From positions 2,170,001 to 2,234,000 of the forward strand of contig NZ_AP024852.1 of assembly GCF_024346715.1 (NCBI RefSeq): a DNA stretch of 64,000 bases, written 5' to 3'. The notes beneath the pieces are model-generated. The model had not been told where the DNA came from. It did no database searches and saw nothing but the letters and a program-made list of their open reading frames with translations. Every line of letters begins with the position of its first letter. Positions within the stretch are counted from its first letter, which is position 1. The stretch is from Photobacterium swingsii (GTDB lineage: Bacteria > Pseudomonadota > Gammaproteobacteria > Enterobacterales > Vibrionaceae). This document shows positions 27,829 through 36,671 of this stretch, piece after piece. A program made the translations under genes and the position numbers.

Positions 27829-28493
27829 ATGAACAACACATGTGGCAACTCGCGGATGGATTAGTAACCAGCTTAGAACTAACTGGTGTTTCTTTAGTCG
27901 TGGGTTGTCTACTGGCACTACTCATGACAATCACCTTAATAACAAGAGCACCAATTGCGCATTGGATAAGCCGTGGCATCATTACCTTGTTCACTGGCAC
28001 ACCGTTATTAGTACAGATATTTTTGATCTATTACGGTCCAGGCCAATTTGATGCTATCCGAGAAAGCGTGGCATGGAACTGGTTAAGCCAACCTTGGTTT
28101 TGCGCCATGTTGGCCTTAGCTTTAAATACGGCAGCTTATAGTACACAGCTGTTTCATGGCGCCTTTAAAGCCATTCCACATGGGCAGTGGGAGGCATGCA
28201 AAGCCTTAGGAATGGATATAATCGCCACGCTGGGTGTACTTTTACCCTATGCAATCCGCCGAGCTATTCCGGCTTATTCAAACGAAGTTATCTTGGTGTT
28301 TAAAGGCACATCATTAGCAAGCACTATCACTATCATGGATTTGATGGGATATGCGCAGCGTATTAATGCCCAAACTTATGACACCTTGACTGTGTTTGGT
28401 TTAGCTGGGGCATTTTATTTAACCGTAAATGGCGTACTAACGCTTATTTTCCGCCGAGTAGAAAAGCACGCGCTCGCTTTTGAGACCGCTTAA
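27825..28493 (+). CDS. artM: ArtM, arginine ABC transporter permease
   Basis: 222 residues, same family as ArtQ: GLVTSLELTGVSLVVGCLLAL near the N terminus, FTGTPLLVQIFLIYYGPGQF, and the EAA loop EACKALGMDIIATLGVLLPYAIR. It is the second half of the permease. A 24-base imperfect hairpin (28531-28554) follows its stop. Confidence 0.9.
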   Translation: MNEQHMWQLADGLVTSLELTGVSLVVGCLLALLMTITLITRAPIAHWISRGIITLFTGTPLLVQIFLIYYGPGQFDAIRESVAWNWLSQPWFCAMLALALNTAAYSTQLFHGAFKAIPHGQWEACKALGMDIIATLGVLLPYAIRRAIPAYSNEVILVFKGTSLASTITIMDLMGYAQRINAQTYDTLTVFGLAGAFYLTVNGVLTLIFRRVEKHALAFETA

Positions 28494-28530
28494 TTTTATA
28501 GCCAAAACCATTACTTTTAGCGCTTTAAGC

Positions 28531-28554
28531 CAAGCATCACACCTGTGGTGCTTG
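28531..28554 (+). terminator. Possible terminator of the art operon
   Basis: A 10-bp stem with one T:G pair (CAAGCATCAC / GTGGTGCTTG, ACCT loop) lies 38 bases after artM. Only a weak T-rich tail follows. A second perfect inverted repeat ACTGATAAA / TTTATCAGT lies at 28657-28680 in the same 351-base gap; its role is unknown. Confidence 0.5.
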
Positions 28555-28844
28555 CTGCTTCATTTAGAGTTTTAACTCAACCTCTCATACAACAGCTTAA
28601 AACTGTATTTCTCCTATAATAAAAATGTCATCTTAAAGTCATAATCCCCTATTTTTACTGATAAATTTCATTTTATCAGTGAGATATTTGCCGTTCCTCC
28701 CCTCCTCTTTTCTCGTTGGTATGCACATTTGGGATAACAATAAAAACCAAGGTCACAAAAACACATATCAATGCCGAACAATATGAAACCAATATCACTT
28801 TATGCCTATAATCAATATAGCTTTATCATTTTCATGGACGACAT

Positions 28845-31800
28845 ATGAAAGCAGCCTTTTTACGCTTTTTAGCACTTTTACTGCCCTTACTCATTATCAC
28901 AACGACGATCACTTTGTATATCTATAACGAGGATATACAACAGCTCGAGCAAGGAATTAAAGACAGAGAGTTAGGCAGACAGCAATCTTCAATGCAAATG
29001 ACACAATTGCACTTCAGTCCAATTGTCAGTGATTTGCAGCTGTTAGCACTTAAAGTGAAGGCACTTGATATCAGCAGTACCCTTTCCGCTGACGATAGGC
29101 ATATTCTCACCGAAGACTTTAAACGTATCATCAACACACGCGATTTTTATGATCAAGTACGCCTCCTAGATAGCAACGGGCAAGAAGTTATTCGGGTTAA
29201 TAACCATAATGGAGATGCTATTGCACTACCGGAGAATAAGCTCCAAGATAAAAGTGCTCGTCCATACGTACAAAAAGCACTTCGCTCCCCACCCGATAGC
29301 CTCTATACCTCACAGTTCGATTTGAATATTGAAAACGGCAGTATTGAGTACCCAAAGAAGCCAACGCTACGCTTCATTACCCGCATATCAATTAATGGTA
29401 ACGATTGGCTAGTTTCACTCAACTACTTGGGGGTGACATACCTTTCTCATTTAAAGAAAGAATATACATGGAAAAATAGTGAACGCTGGCTTGTTAATGG
29501 CAACGGTAATTGGTTACTGGGGCCTAATGAGGCGAGCTCATGGCTATTTATGGACAATGTTACTGAAGGAAAAGATTTTAACTCACAGTATCCCGCGGTT
29601 TGGGACAGCATTCTGAAACATCAACATGGGCAAGTAACCCTTGACGGCTACCTCTATACCTATTCGCGCTTATTTTCAGATGAAACATCAAAAGCAAAAG
29701 AGTTATATACCCTGCCTTTTGGCGGTACGGATTTACCTTGGACTATCATCTCTAAAATCAACCTTAATGATGCCGTTACGGCCATTTCGTTTACACCCGA
29801 CAGAATCATCAAGTTTGCTTTATCAGGCGCATTAATTGTTGCCCTGTTATCAGGCTGTTTAGTCATGGCTTGGCATTTATCACGCCGTCTACAACAAGAA
29901 ACCGAATTAAAGCAACGTTCTGAAGATCTTGCACATCAATACGAAACCCTCGTGAGAAACACGCCTAATGGATTGATCACACTAGATTTAGAGCAACGTA
30001 TTACAAAAATGAACCCAGCCGCAGCGCAAATTTTCCAAGTCATAAGTGACGATGTTATTGGACAACCTTTTAACCAGCTAGCACTAGGTGTAAGGGCCCG
30101 TCGACAAATCACCAACCTTATCGAAAACATTAAACAATCCGCGGAACTGGGCAGCCTAGTCCCAGTGAAATCACAAATAAAGCTATCAGCCACGCGTAAA
30201 CAGCATTTAGAAATCGTTGGTGTTGAAACACAGTACAGTAATAGTAAAGAGATTTTATTGACGATTCGAGATGTAACATCTTGGGTAAATCGCGAGTTAA
30301 AACTCAAGAGTCTTTCGCGTGCACTAGAACAAAGTAATGATACCGTTCTAATTACGGACTGCCGCGGCATTATTGAATATGTTAACCACTCGTTTGAGGA
30401 GTTGTCGGGTCAGCGTGCAAAAGAACTCGTTGGTTCACAATCAGAAGCTTTACTTAAGAGCGCACTTGGATCTTTGCATGATGTGCGAAACATTCAAAAT
30501 CAGTTGAAAACAGGGCAAACAGTTCACCGTATCGTTTCTCGTGAACAAGGTGAAAACACCTTCTATGAAGAAAAGACCATTTCTCCTATACGCAATGAAC
30601 GTGGAAAGATCAGCCACTATATTTCCACAGGTAAAGATATTACCGAGCGCGTACTGTTTGAAAGCCAACTCCATAAACTTGCTCATTATGATGCGCTAAC
30701 AAGCCTGCCCAATAGAACACTCTTCTATCAACAACTTGAGACAGCAGAACAGCAAGCAAAAATAACAGATGAACCACTCGCACTGCTAAATATCGATTTA
30801 GATCTGTTTAAACAAGTCAATGACTCACTGGGTTATGACTTAAGCGATCAGGTCTTAATCATTGTAGCCAAACGCATTCGCAGCGCACTGCGTGATAACG
30901 ACATTCTGGCAAGGCTTGATGGTGATGAGTTTTCAATTTTAATGAAATCGCACGTTACGCCTGAAAACGTTACCCAACTCGCAAGTCGTTTACTCACCAT
31001 AATAAGCAGCTTAATTTCAATTAATAGCCAAGAACTCTGGTTAAGCGCCAGTATTGGTATTGCGATGTACCCTGAAGATGCTAAGAGTCACGATGCACTG
31101 GTGAAAAGTGCTGACATTGCGCTTTCTCGGGCAAAACACGATGGTCGTAACCAAGCTAAATTCTTCACTCAACAGATGGCAGTTGATAGCAATAAGCTAC
31201 TGAGCTTAGAAGGAGAGTTGCGTCGAACGCTGGGGACATCACGCTACACCTTATTTTATCAACCAAAAGTCTCGGCAGGCACTCACCAGCTATGTGGTAT
31301 AGAGGCGCTATTGAGGTGGACTGATGATGCAGGGAAAATCCAGCCACCTAATGAAGTGATCCCAATTCTTGAGAGCTCTGGCCTTATTATTGATGTGGGC
31401 GAGCAATTAATTTATGAATCTTGTATTCAACTGCAGAAATGGCAAGCTCAGGGGTATTACTTCAATTACGCATTGAATATCTCTGCTCGACAACTACTCA
31501 ACTCTAATATTGTTGACACTATGCACAAAGCCATTACGGAGTCAGGCTGCGATCCTCACTATCTAGAGATCGAAATAACAGAAAGCGTTGTCATGTCAGA
31601 CGTGCGTGCAGCCTTTGATAAATTAGTGAAGTTACAAGCATTAGGGGTACGCATTGCGATTGATGATTTTGGTACAGGCTACTCATCGCTTGCTTACCTC
31701 AGTCGCTTCCCTATCCATATCCTCAAAGTCGATCGTGAATTTGTCAAAGAGCTTCCAATGAATAAAGATAGCATCACGATTACACGCTCAATTATTGAAC

Positions 31801-31985
31801 TGGCTCATAACCTAAATATCGATGTTGTCGCCGAGGGCGTCGAAAACATCGATCAAGTGAAATTCTTAGAAACAATCGGCGTGGAAGAGTTCCAAGGCTT
31901 CTATTTTGGCAAGCCGATGCCGCTCGCCGATTTTGAACGTACCTGCTTAAATGTACCGCAAGAGGAAGATAGCGCCATTAGTTAG
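28845..31985 (+). CDS. Membrane-bound PAS-GGDEF-EAL protein, likely c-di-GMP phosphodiesterase
   Basis: 1046 residues. Two membrane helices (about 7-27 and 325-345) frame a periplasmic sensor of Cache type. Then come two PAS-like domains (about 370-480 and 490-610), GGDEF (about 620-780) and EAL (about 795-1035). The GGDEF site reads DGDEF (residues 692-696), and nearby DLDGFK/GHDxGD motifs are also altered (DLDLFK, GYDLSD), so cyclase activity is doubtful. The EAL site looks intact: EALLRW (820), NISARQL, EITES, IDDFGTGYSS (Asp pair about 940-941), KVDREF and VAEGVE. It should break down c-di-GMP on an unknown periplasmic signal. The ATG at 28845 has no strong ribosome site. Confidence 0.92.
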   Translation: MKAAFLRFLALLLPLLIITTTITLYIYNEDIQQLEQGIKDRELGRQQSSMQMTQLHFSPIVSDLQLLALKVKALDISSTLSADDRHILTEDFKRIINTRDFYDQVRLLDSNGQEVIRVNNHNGDAIALPENKLQDKSARPYVQKALRSPPDSLYTSQFDLNIENGSIEYPKKPTLRFITRISINGNDWLVSLNYLGVTYLSHLKKEYTWKNSERWLVNGNGNWLLGPNEASSWLFMDNVTEGKDFNSQYPAVWDSILKHQHGQVTLDGYLYTYSRLFSDETSKAKELYTLPFGGTDLPWTIISKINLNDAVTAISFTPDRIIKFALSGALIVALLSGCLVMAWHLSRRLQQETELKQRSEDLAHQYETLVRNTPNGLITLDLEQRITKMNPAAAQIFQVISDDVIGQPFNQLALGVRARRQITNLIENIKQSAELGSLVPVKSQIKLSATRKQHLEIVGVETQYSNSKEILLTIRDVTSWVNRELKLKSLSRALEQSNDTVLITDCRGIIEYVNHSFEELSGQRAKELVGSQSEALLKSALGSLHDVRNIQNQLKTGQTVHRIVSREQGENTFYEEKTISPIRNERGKISHYISTGKDITERVLFESQLHKLAHYDALTSLPNRTLFYQQLETAEQQAKITDEPLALLNIDLDLFKQVNDSLGYDLSDQVLIIVAKRIRSALRDNDILARLDGDEFSILMKSHVTPENVTQLASRLLTIISSLISINSQELWLSASIGIAMYPEDAKSHDALVKSADIALSRAKHDGRNQAKFFTQQMAVDSNKLLSLEGELRRTLGTSRYTLFYQPKVSAGTHQLCGIEALLRWTDDAGKIQPPNEVIPILESSGLIIDVGEQLIYESCIQLQKWQAQGYYFNYALNISARQLLNSNIVDTMHKAITESGCDPHYLEIEITESVVMSDVRAAFDKLVKLQALGVRIAIDDFGTGYSSLAYLSRFPIHILKVDREFVKELPMNKDSITITRSIIELAHNLNIDVVAEGVENIDQVKFLETIGVEEFQGFYFGKPMPLADFERTCLNVPQEEDSAIS

Positions 31986-32061
31986 CGAGATAACCTAGAG
32001 GTTGGGCTAAAAAACGATTAAGATAAAAGTGTCAACGATTAACAGGCATTCTGGAATACCT

Positions 32062-32406
32062 ATGAGCTTTAGCGATTATTTAGATGACTTTATTAAGCAG
32101 CGTGACCAAAAAGGCACAGCAGCCCCCTCTTCTAACCGCGCTGCTTTTCGTCAACAACAAACTGTTGCAGACGCAACAAGCCAGAGTATTGCGCGAGAAG
32201 CGCTGGCCAAATCTCAAGAAGATGCGTTCACGCGATCCTCAATAGAAACCAAAGAAGATCATTACCGTGTAAACGGTCGCTGCGTCACTCAGAATGAAGC
32301 CCAAGCGATTGAGCAACTACGCGTTCAACCTACACCAGTGAATACCAATCGTATTGCTTATATTCAGCAACTTCGTAAAGATCTTCATTTAAAAAAGCGG
32401 AGTTAG
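32062..32406 (+). CDS. Hypothetical hydrophilic protein
   Basis: I do not recognise a family. From the ATG at 32062 (TCTGGA seven bases upstream) it is 114 residues; an in-frame GTG at 32029 would add eleven. It is hydrophilic, Gln/Ala/Arg-rich, with no membrane helix or signal peptide, and ends in a basic tail (HLKKRS). The start motif MSFSDYLDDFIKQRDQK is amphipathic and may be helical. It has its own terminator. Confidence 0.55.
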   Translation: MSFSDYLDDFIKQRDQKGTAAPSSNRAAFRQQQTVADATSQSIAREALAKSQEDAFTRSSIETKEDHYRVNGRCVTQNEAQAIEQLRVQPTPVNTNRIAYIQQLRKDLHLKKRS

Positions 32407-32443
32407 CGTACAAGCTACCGCTTATTATCTCCTATATAAAAAG

Positions 32444-32466
32444 CCACGTATCACGTGGTTTTTTTG
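32444..32466 (+). terminator. Rho-independent terminator
   Basis: The stem CCACGT / ACGTGG (loop ATC) is followed by TTTTTTT. Confidence 0.88.
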
Positions 32467-33056
32467 TATTTCTAGTTTAAAGCTGATTATAACCCTCTAA
32501 TCCTTCACTCACCGTTATTTGTCGCCCACACCACGCAATCGTTTTCGTTGCGTTATAAAAAGCATTTTCCTGCTTAATGAATCCATGTTTATTTTTATTC
32601 ACAGATCACGTTTGTTCATTAAGTAATCTATTTAAGCCCGCTTTTAAACTTATAAAATGCTCAGATAAAAATAGTTGAAAAAAATATTAAAGAAAAAAAC
32701 AATAAAACCATGTTTTTTATATTCATTGATGATTCATATTTGTTGCACTTGTTACAATTAAGATAAATTTATTAACGTTGAGATTAATTACCTGAATTGC
32801 AGGTTAAGAGATTATCGATAAAATAAAGACCGTAATCTAACACACAGCAAGATAAATATGTAAACCACTGAAATATAAGGATTACTTTATATTGCCTGTT
32901 ATTCACTCACTAGTCCCATAAAAATACTTTTGACAATACGCAATACGGAGCCTATTACGAGATAGATAATTGAAAGAGTAAGAGCTTAGTACCAAACCTA
33001 AAAGGAAATAGTGAATAAATCGCTGCAACTTTACTGCATTTTTTTACATAAAGAGG
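32467..33056 (+). other. Long AT-rich leader or promoter region of gltS
   Basis: About 590 bases without a supported gene. A short frame with an AAAGGAAATA ribosome-like sequence starts GTG at 33011 and ends at 33082 (23 codons), overlapping the start of the better leader ORF; I do not call it. A small inverted repeat (CCTGAATTGCAGG) lies near 32793. Promoters probably lie here. Confidence 0.5.
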
Positions 33057-33158
33057 ATGGCTGCTACACTATTAATGATTAATAGGCAAGATAGGCAGGC
33101 TAACTTTTTGCCGCTAAAATTGGCCCTTAAGAAAAGTATGACAAAGAAAACATTATGA
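33057..33158 (+). CDS. Putative 33-codon leader ORF overlapping gltS
   Basis: A short frame starts with ATG at 33057, five bases after... directly behind a good ribosome site (AAAGAGG at 33050-33056), and stops with TGA at 33156-33158, so its end overlaps the gltS start in the classical ATGA arrangement. The product would be Leu- and Lys-rich (MAATLLMINRQDR start, KKSMTKKTL end) with no recognisable domain. gltS itself has no ribosome site in the usual position, which favours translational coupling. It was too short for an ordinary ORF search. Whether the peptide is made is unknown. Confidence 0.5.
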   Translation: MAATLLMINRQDRQANFLPLKLALKKSMTKKTL

Positions 33159-34378
33159 ACTCACTTATTCAAATAAATGAGCTTGAATCAATGCTCATTG
33201 CGATTATCGTGCTTTTTCTCGGCTACTTTATAAATAGCAAAGTAAAGGTTCTACGCAAATATAATATTCCTGAACCCATCGTAGGTGGCTTAATCGTTGC
33301 TATCTTCGTTGCTGTTATGCATGCACAAGGTGTCGATATCGCTTTTAAAGTTCCTTTAAAAGACACGTTAATGCAGATGTTCTTTGCAACCGTTGGCTTA
33401 GCAGCAAGCTTTAAACTACTTGCCCAAGGCGGTTCTCGTGTATTTCTATTTCTTGCATTAGCGACCGTATTTATCATTATCCAAAACGGTGTTGGTGTCG
33501 GCTTAAGCTCACTGCTAGGCTTAGACCCATTAATGGGGTTGATTGTTGGATCTATTACCCTATCTGGTGGTCACGGTACTGGTGCGGCTTGGTCGCAAAC
33601 CTTTGCTAGCGATTACGGGCTACACACTTTAGAACTATCTATGGCATCTGCGACGTTCGGTTTGATCATGGGTGGTATTATCGGTGGCCCTGTTGCTCAA
33701 CGTTTAATCAACAAATTCAGCCTTAAGTCTGCATTTGGTGATGGGCAGAAGCACCACATTGAACACCCAGACCTAGTCACTTATAGTGATAAAGAAGAGG
33801 ATCGTATTACATCAAAAAATACCATCGAAGTTCTCTTTATCTTATTGATCTGTGTCGCTGGTGCTTCGCATGTTAAAGATCTAGTTGATAGCTTTGGTAT
33901 CAATTGGCTACGTATTCCTGACTTTGTCTATGCCCTCTTTATCGGTGTATTTATCACTAACATCTGTGAAGGGACTAAAGTCTACAAAGTAAACAGAGAA
34001 ACCGTCGATGCCCTTGGTACGATCTCGCTTTCCTTATTCCTAGCCATGGCACTCATGAGCCTACAGCTATGGGAATTGATGGAGCTTGCACTACCTATGC
34101 TTATCATTCTGGCTGTGCAAACACTGATCCTTGGTCTATTTGCCTACTTTGTGACATTCCGTGTAATGGGTTCAACTTATGATGCGGCAATCATTGCAGG
34201 TGGTCACTGTGGCTTTGGTATGGGAGCAACACCAACAGCAGTGATGAACATGGGTTCACTTGTGTCACGTAATGGCCCTTCACCACAAGCCTTTATGGTT
34301 GTTCCAATTGTGGGTGCATTCTTTATTGATATTGCTAACTTAGTTGTCTTACAAGGCTACATCAGCTTTATTCAGTAA
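33155..34378 (+). CDS. gltS: GltS, sodium:glutamate symporter
   Basis: 407 residues, ten or more membrane helices in two inverted halves. The GltS landmarks are present: YNIPEPIVGGLIVAI, FFATVGLAAS, LSGGHGTGAAW and the second-half copy IAGGHCGFGMGATPTAVMNM. It takes up glutamate with sodium at the inner membrane. No clear ribosome site precedes its ATG; the upstream 33-codon frame may couple to it. Confidence 0.94.
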   Translation: MNSLIQINELESMLIAIIVLFLGYFINSKVKVLRKYNIPEPIVGGLIVAIFVAVMHAQGVDIAFKVPLKDTLMQMFFATVGLAASFKLLAQGGSRVFLFLALATVFIIIQNGVGVGLSSLLGLDPLMGLIVGSITLSGGHGTGAAWSQTFASDYGLHTLELSMASATFGLIMGGIIGGPVAQRLINKFSLKSAFGDGQKHHIEHPDLVTYSDKEEDRITSKNTIEVLFILLICVAGASHVKDLVDSFGINWLRIPDFVYALFIGVFITNICEGTKVYKVNRETVDALGTISLSLFLAMALMSLQLWELMELALPMLIILAVQTLILGLFAYFVTFRVMGSTYDAAIIAGGHCGFGMGATPTAVMNMGSLVSRNGPSPQAFMVVPIVGAFFIDIANLVVLQGYISFIQ

Positions 34379-34400
34379 TAGTCACAGTTCAACACTGTTC

Positions 34401-34436
34401 AAAAAAGCGTACCTCTATATAGGTGCGCTTTTTTAT
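34401..34436 (+). terminator. Rho-independent terminator of gltS
   Basis: A 14-bp stem with one T:G pair (AAAAAAGCGTACCT / AGGTGCGCTTTTTT) with a six-base loop. Between it and 34705 the sequence has two copies of TAATATGTTTAC (34602-34613 and 34682-34693); function unknown. Confidence 0.93.
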
Positions 34437-34705
34437 ACCTGTCATCAACAGACAGCCACAATATCCGCTTAACTAACTCTCCTCAAATCCTCTCTTGTTG
34501 TGAAGATTCGCTTATCACTCTTACTCTTCTCTGCCTATTTTATTACCCGCTTTTTGTCATCTACCCTCTTTACAGCCAAATAGAGTGTTTACGGCTATGC
34601 TTAATATGTTTACAGGGATGCGCTGGACCAGAGCAACTTCAATAATAAACACAGTAATCCTTCCGACAATACCTATGGGTATAATATGTTTACGGAGTAG
34701 CAACA

Positions 34706-34951
34706 ATGTTAGATGAAAATCACTCTCTTGCGATCGAGTTCCCTGAACATCAAAGCACCATACACCAACTTAAAATGGCTAACGCGAACTTCAAATCAAT
34801 GGCTGATCGGTACCATAAATTAGACCATGCTATACGAGGATTAGAAAACCAAAGCCTACCTATTAGTGATACTAGTTTTGGCCAAATGAAGTTAGAACGC
34901 GCACATTTAAAAGATAAAATCTTCGAGATCATAGGCAAGACAGACAAGTAG
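34706..34951 (+). CDS. YdcH family protein (DUF465)
   Basis: 81 residues, all helical. The YdcH pattern (HxxLKxxNxxFxxLxxxYHxLDHxI...E, then LKxxKLxLKD) is visible as HQLKMANANFKSMADRYHKLDHAIRG and MKLERAHLKDKI. The family is widespread, small and of unknown function; some members are called VCR-like or stress-related, but no role is clear. The start has a good ribosome site (ACGGAG at 34692-34697). Confidence 0.8.
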   Translation: MLDENHSLAIEFPEHQSTIHQLKMANANFKSMADRYHKLDHAIRGLENQSLPISDTSFGQMKLERAHLKDKIFEIIGKTDK

Positions 34952-35020
34952 CACTTAGGCAATCATTCGTGCCCGTCAATATAACTGAACGTGATTTCGC
35001 TTTAGTTGTAACATTATATT

Positions 35021-35048
35021 TTGACAAAATATGACGAAAATATATTAT
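35021..35048 (+). promoter_or_regulatory. Strong sigma-70-like promoter in front of a terminator
   Basis: TTGACA (35021-35026), a 16-base spacer and TATTAT (35043-35048) come close to consensus. Transcription would start near 35055, within about ten bases of a perfect terminator stem, so the product would be only about 40 nt long. Confidence 0.5.
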
Positions 35049-35060
35049 CGAACTAGACCA

Positions 35061-35096
35061 GCCAGCTAACCACTTATCCTAGCTGGCTTTTTTTTG
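35061..35096 (+). terminator. Rho-independent terminator (after ydcH, before the OFA gene)
   Basis: The 8-bp stem GCCAGCTA / TAGCTGGC with an 11-base loop ends in nine T. It can end ydcH transcripts. A perfect 12-base palindrome (TTACAATTGTAA) lies downstream at 35131-35142. Confidence 0.9.
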
Positions 35097-35297
35097 TAGT
35101 CAGCAAAGAACCATCTCAATGAAGATAATATTACAATTGTAACATTGTATGTATCTGCCACTTTTCATCTTCTTTTATTGATAGAATCCGCGCGCTTAAA
35201 ACGAGATATTCAACTTTTGTTGAAAATGTTTAATTTTTTTAGAGCTGTTCTGGATAGCCATTAGTCATGGTGTCCATTGCGCGTATTGAGAGTAAGA

Positions 35298-36530
35298 ATG
35301 AAAAAGTTTGATAGAGCTATGCAAATCCTAGTTGCTGGATTCTGCATCAACTTGTGTATGGGTATTCTATACGCATGGAGTGTATTCAAAAAAGCATTAG
35401 TTGTAGATTTAGGCTGGTCAAATGCTGATGCATCAATGCCTTATACCGTAGCCATCATTACTTTCGCTCTATCTCTTCTTGTGGCTGGTATCTTACAAGA
35501 TCGCATGGGCCCACGCCGCGTTCTTATCATGGGCGCAATCATGGTTGGCCTAGGTATGATCGCTTCAAGCTTTGCTACCTCTCCACTAATGCTAGTGCTG
35601 ACTTTTGGTGTACTAACAGGTTGTGGTATCGGCTTTGGCTACGCATGTCTAAGTCCTGCTGCTATGAAGTGGTTCCACCCTTCTAAGAAAGGCCTTGTTA
35701 ATGGTCTTATCGCTGCTGGTTTTGGTCTAGCTGCTGTTTACCTAGCTCCGCTAACATCTTCACTGATCGCACAATACGGCATCAACACTAGCTTCCTTAT
35801 TCTAGGCTGTGCGGTTCTTGTGATTGCCGTGCCACTAGCATGTACAATTAACAACCCACCAGCAGGCTACACGCCAGCACTGCCAGCAGGCCTGTCTGGC
35901 GATGCTGCGAAAACAAGCAAGCCTGTCGACATTAACTGGCGTGGCATGCTTAAAACGCCTCAGTTCTACTCGCTATGGTTCATGTACGCACTAGCATCTG
36001 CTGCGGGTCTTATGATCATCGGTAACATCACGTCTATCGCCTCGCTACAGGCTGATATTAGCGACGCTGCTTACCTAGTCGTAATCCTAGCGATCTTCAA
36101 CTCAGGTGGTCGTGTAGTTGCAGGTATTCTGTCTGATAAAATAGGTGGCGTTAAAACACTGATGCTTGCTTTCATCATGCAAGGCATCAACATGGTAATG
36201 TTCGCAACATTCCAAAGTGATTTCACGTTAATGATTGGTGCTGCTGTTGCTGGTGTGGGTTACGGTACGTTACTAGCAGTATTCCCATCTATCATCGCTG
36301 ATTTCTACGGCCTTAAGAACTACGGTGCAAACTACGGCGTACTCTACACAGCTTGGGGTATCAGTGGTTTCATTGGTCCAGTTGTTGCTGCAATCGCTGT
36401 TGATACAACCGGCTCATACACTATGGCTTACACTATCTGTGCGGCAATGGTAGGTGTTGCTATCTTCCTATCATTCATCACTAAGCCTGTTGATGCTGAA
36501 GCGTTAGAGAAGAAACTAGCGAACGCATAA
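35298..36530 (+). CDS. OFA-family MFS transporter (oxalate/formate antiporter-like)
   Basis: 410 residues from the ATG at 35298 (a TTG at 35277 has no ribosome site). Twelve helices with the OFA signature MGILYAWSVFKKAL, the MFS loop GILQDRMGPRRVLIMG, GCGIGFGYACLSPAAMKWFHPSKKGL and the late GILYTAWGISG-type motif (GVLYTAWGISGFIGP). The family exchanges organic anions; actual substrates in Vibrionaceae are unknown. Codon use is of the frequent kind, hinting at good expression. Confidence 0.88.
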   Translation: MKKFDRAMQILVAGFCINLCMGILYAWSVFKKALVVDLGWSNADASMPYTVAIITFALSLLVAGILQDRMGPRRVLIMGAIMVGLGMIASSFATSPLMLVLTFGVLTGCGIGFGYACLSPAAMKWFHPSKKGLVNGLIAAGFGLAAVYLAPLTSSLIAQYGINTSFLILGCAVLVIAVPLACTINNPPAGYTPALPAGLSGDAAKTSKPVDINWRGMLKTPQFYSLWFMYALASAAGLMIIGNITSIASLQADISDAAYLVVILAIFNSGGRVVAGILSDKIGGVKTLMLAFIMQGINMVMFATFQSDFTLMIGAAVAGVGYGTLLAVFPSIIADFYGLKNYGANYGVLYTAWGISGFIGPVVAAIAVDTTGSYTMAYTICAAMVGVAIFLSFITKPVDAEALEKKLANA

Positions 36531-36583
36531 TGCTCTCGCTGGAATTACGTAGCTATTTTATTAAGTAGCTATCCAGTAAAAAT

Positions 36584-36620
36584 AAAGCCCAAACACTGAA
36601 AAAGTATTTGGGCTTTTTTG
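36584..36620. terminator. Rho-independent terminator between converging genes
   Basis: A 14-bp stem with one mismatch (AAAGCCCAAACACT / AGTATTTGGGCTTT) ends in TTTTTT. It can serve the OFA gene and, in the other direction, the PAP2 gene. Confidence 0.88.
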
Positions 36621-36671
36621 ATCGCAACATTCAATCAAATATGATTCATCCAACTTATTCGATTGGAATGA

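Noticed and set aside
33011..33082. 23-codon GTG-started frame upstream of gltS
   Set aside because: It has a ribosome-like sequence but overlaps the better supported 33-codon frame and does not reach gltS.
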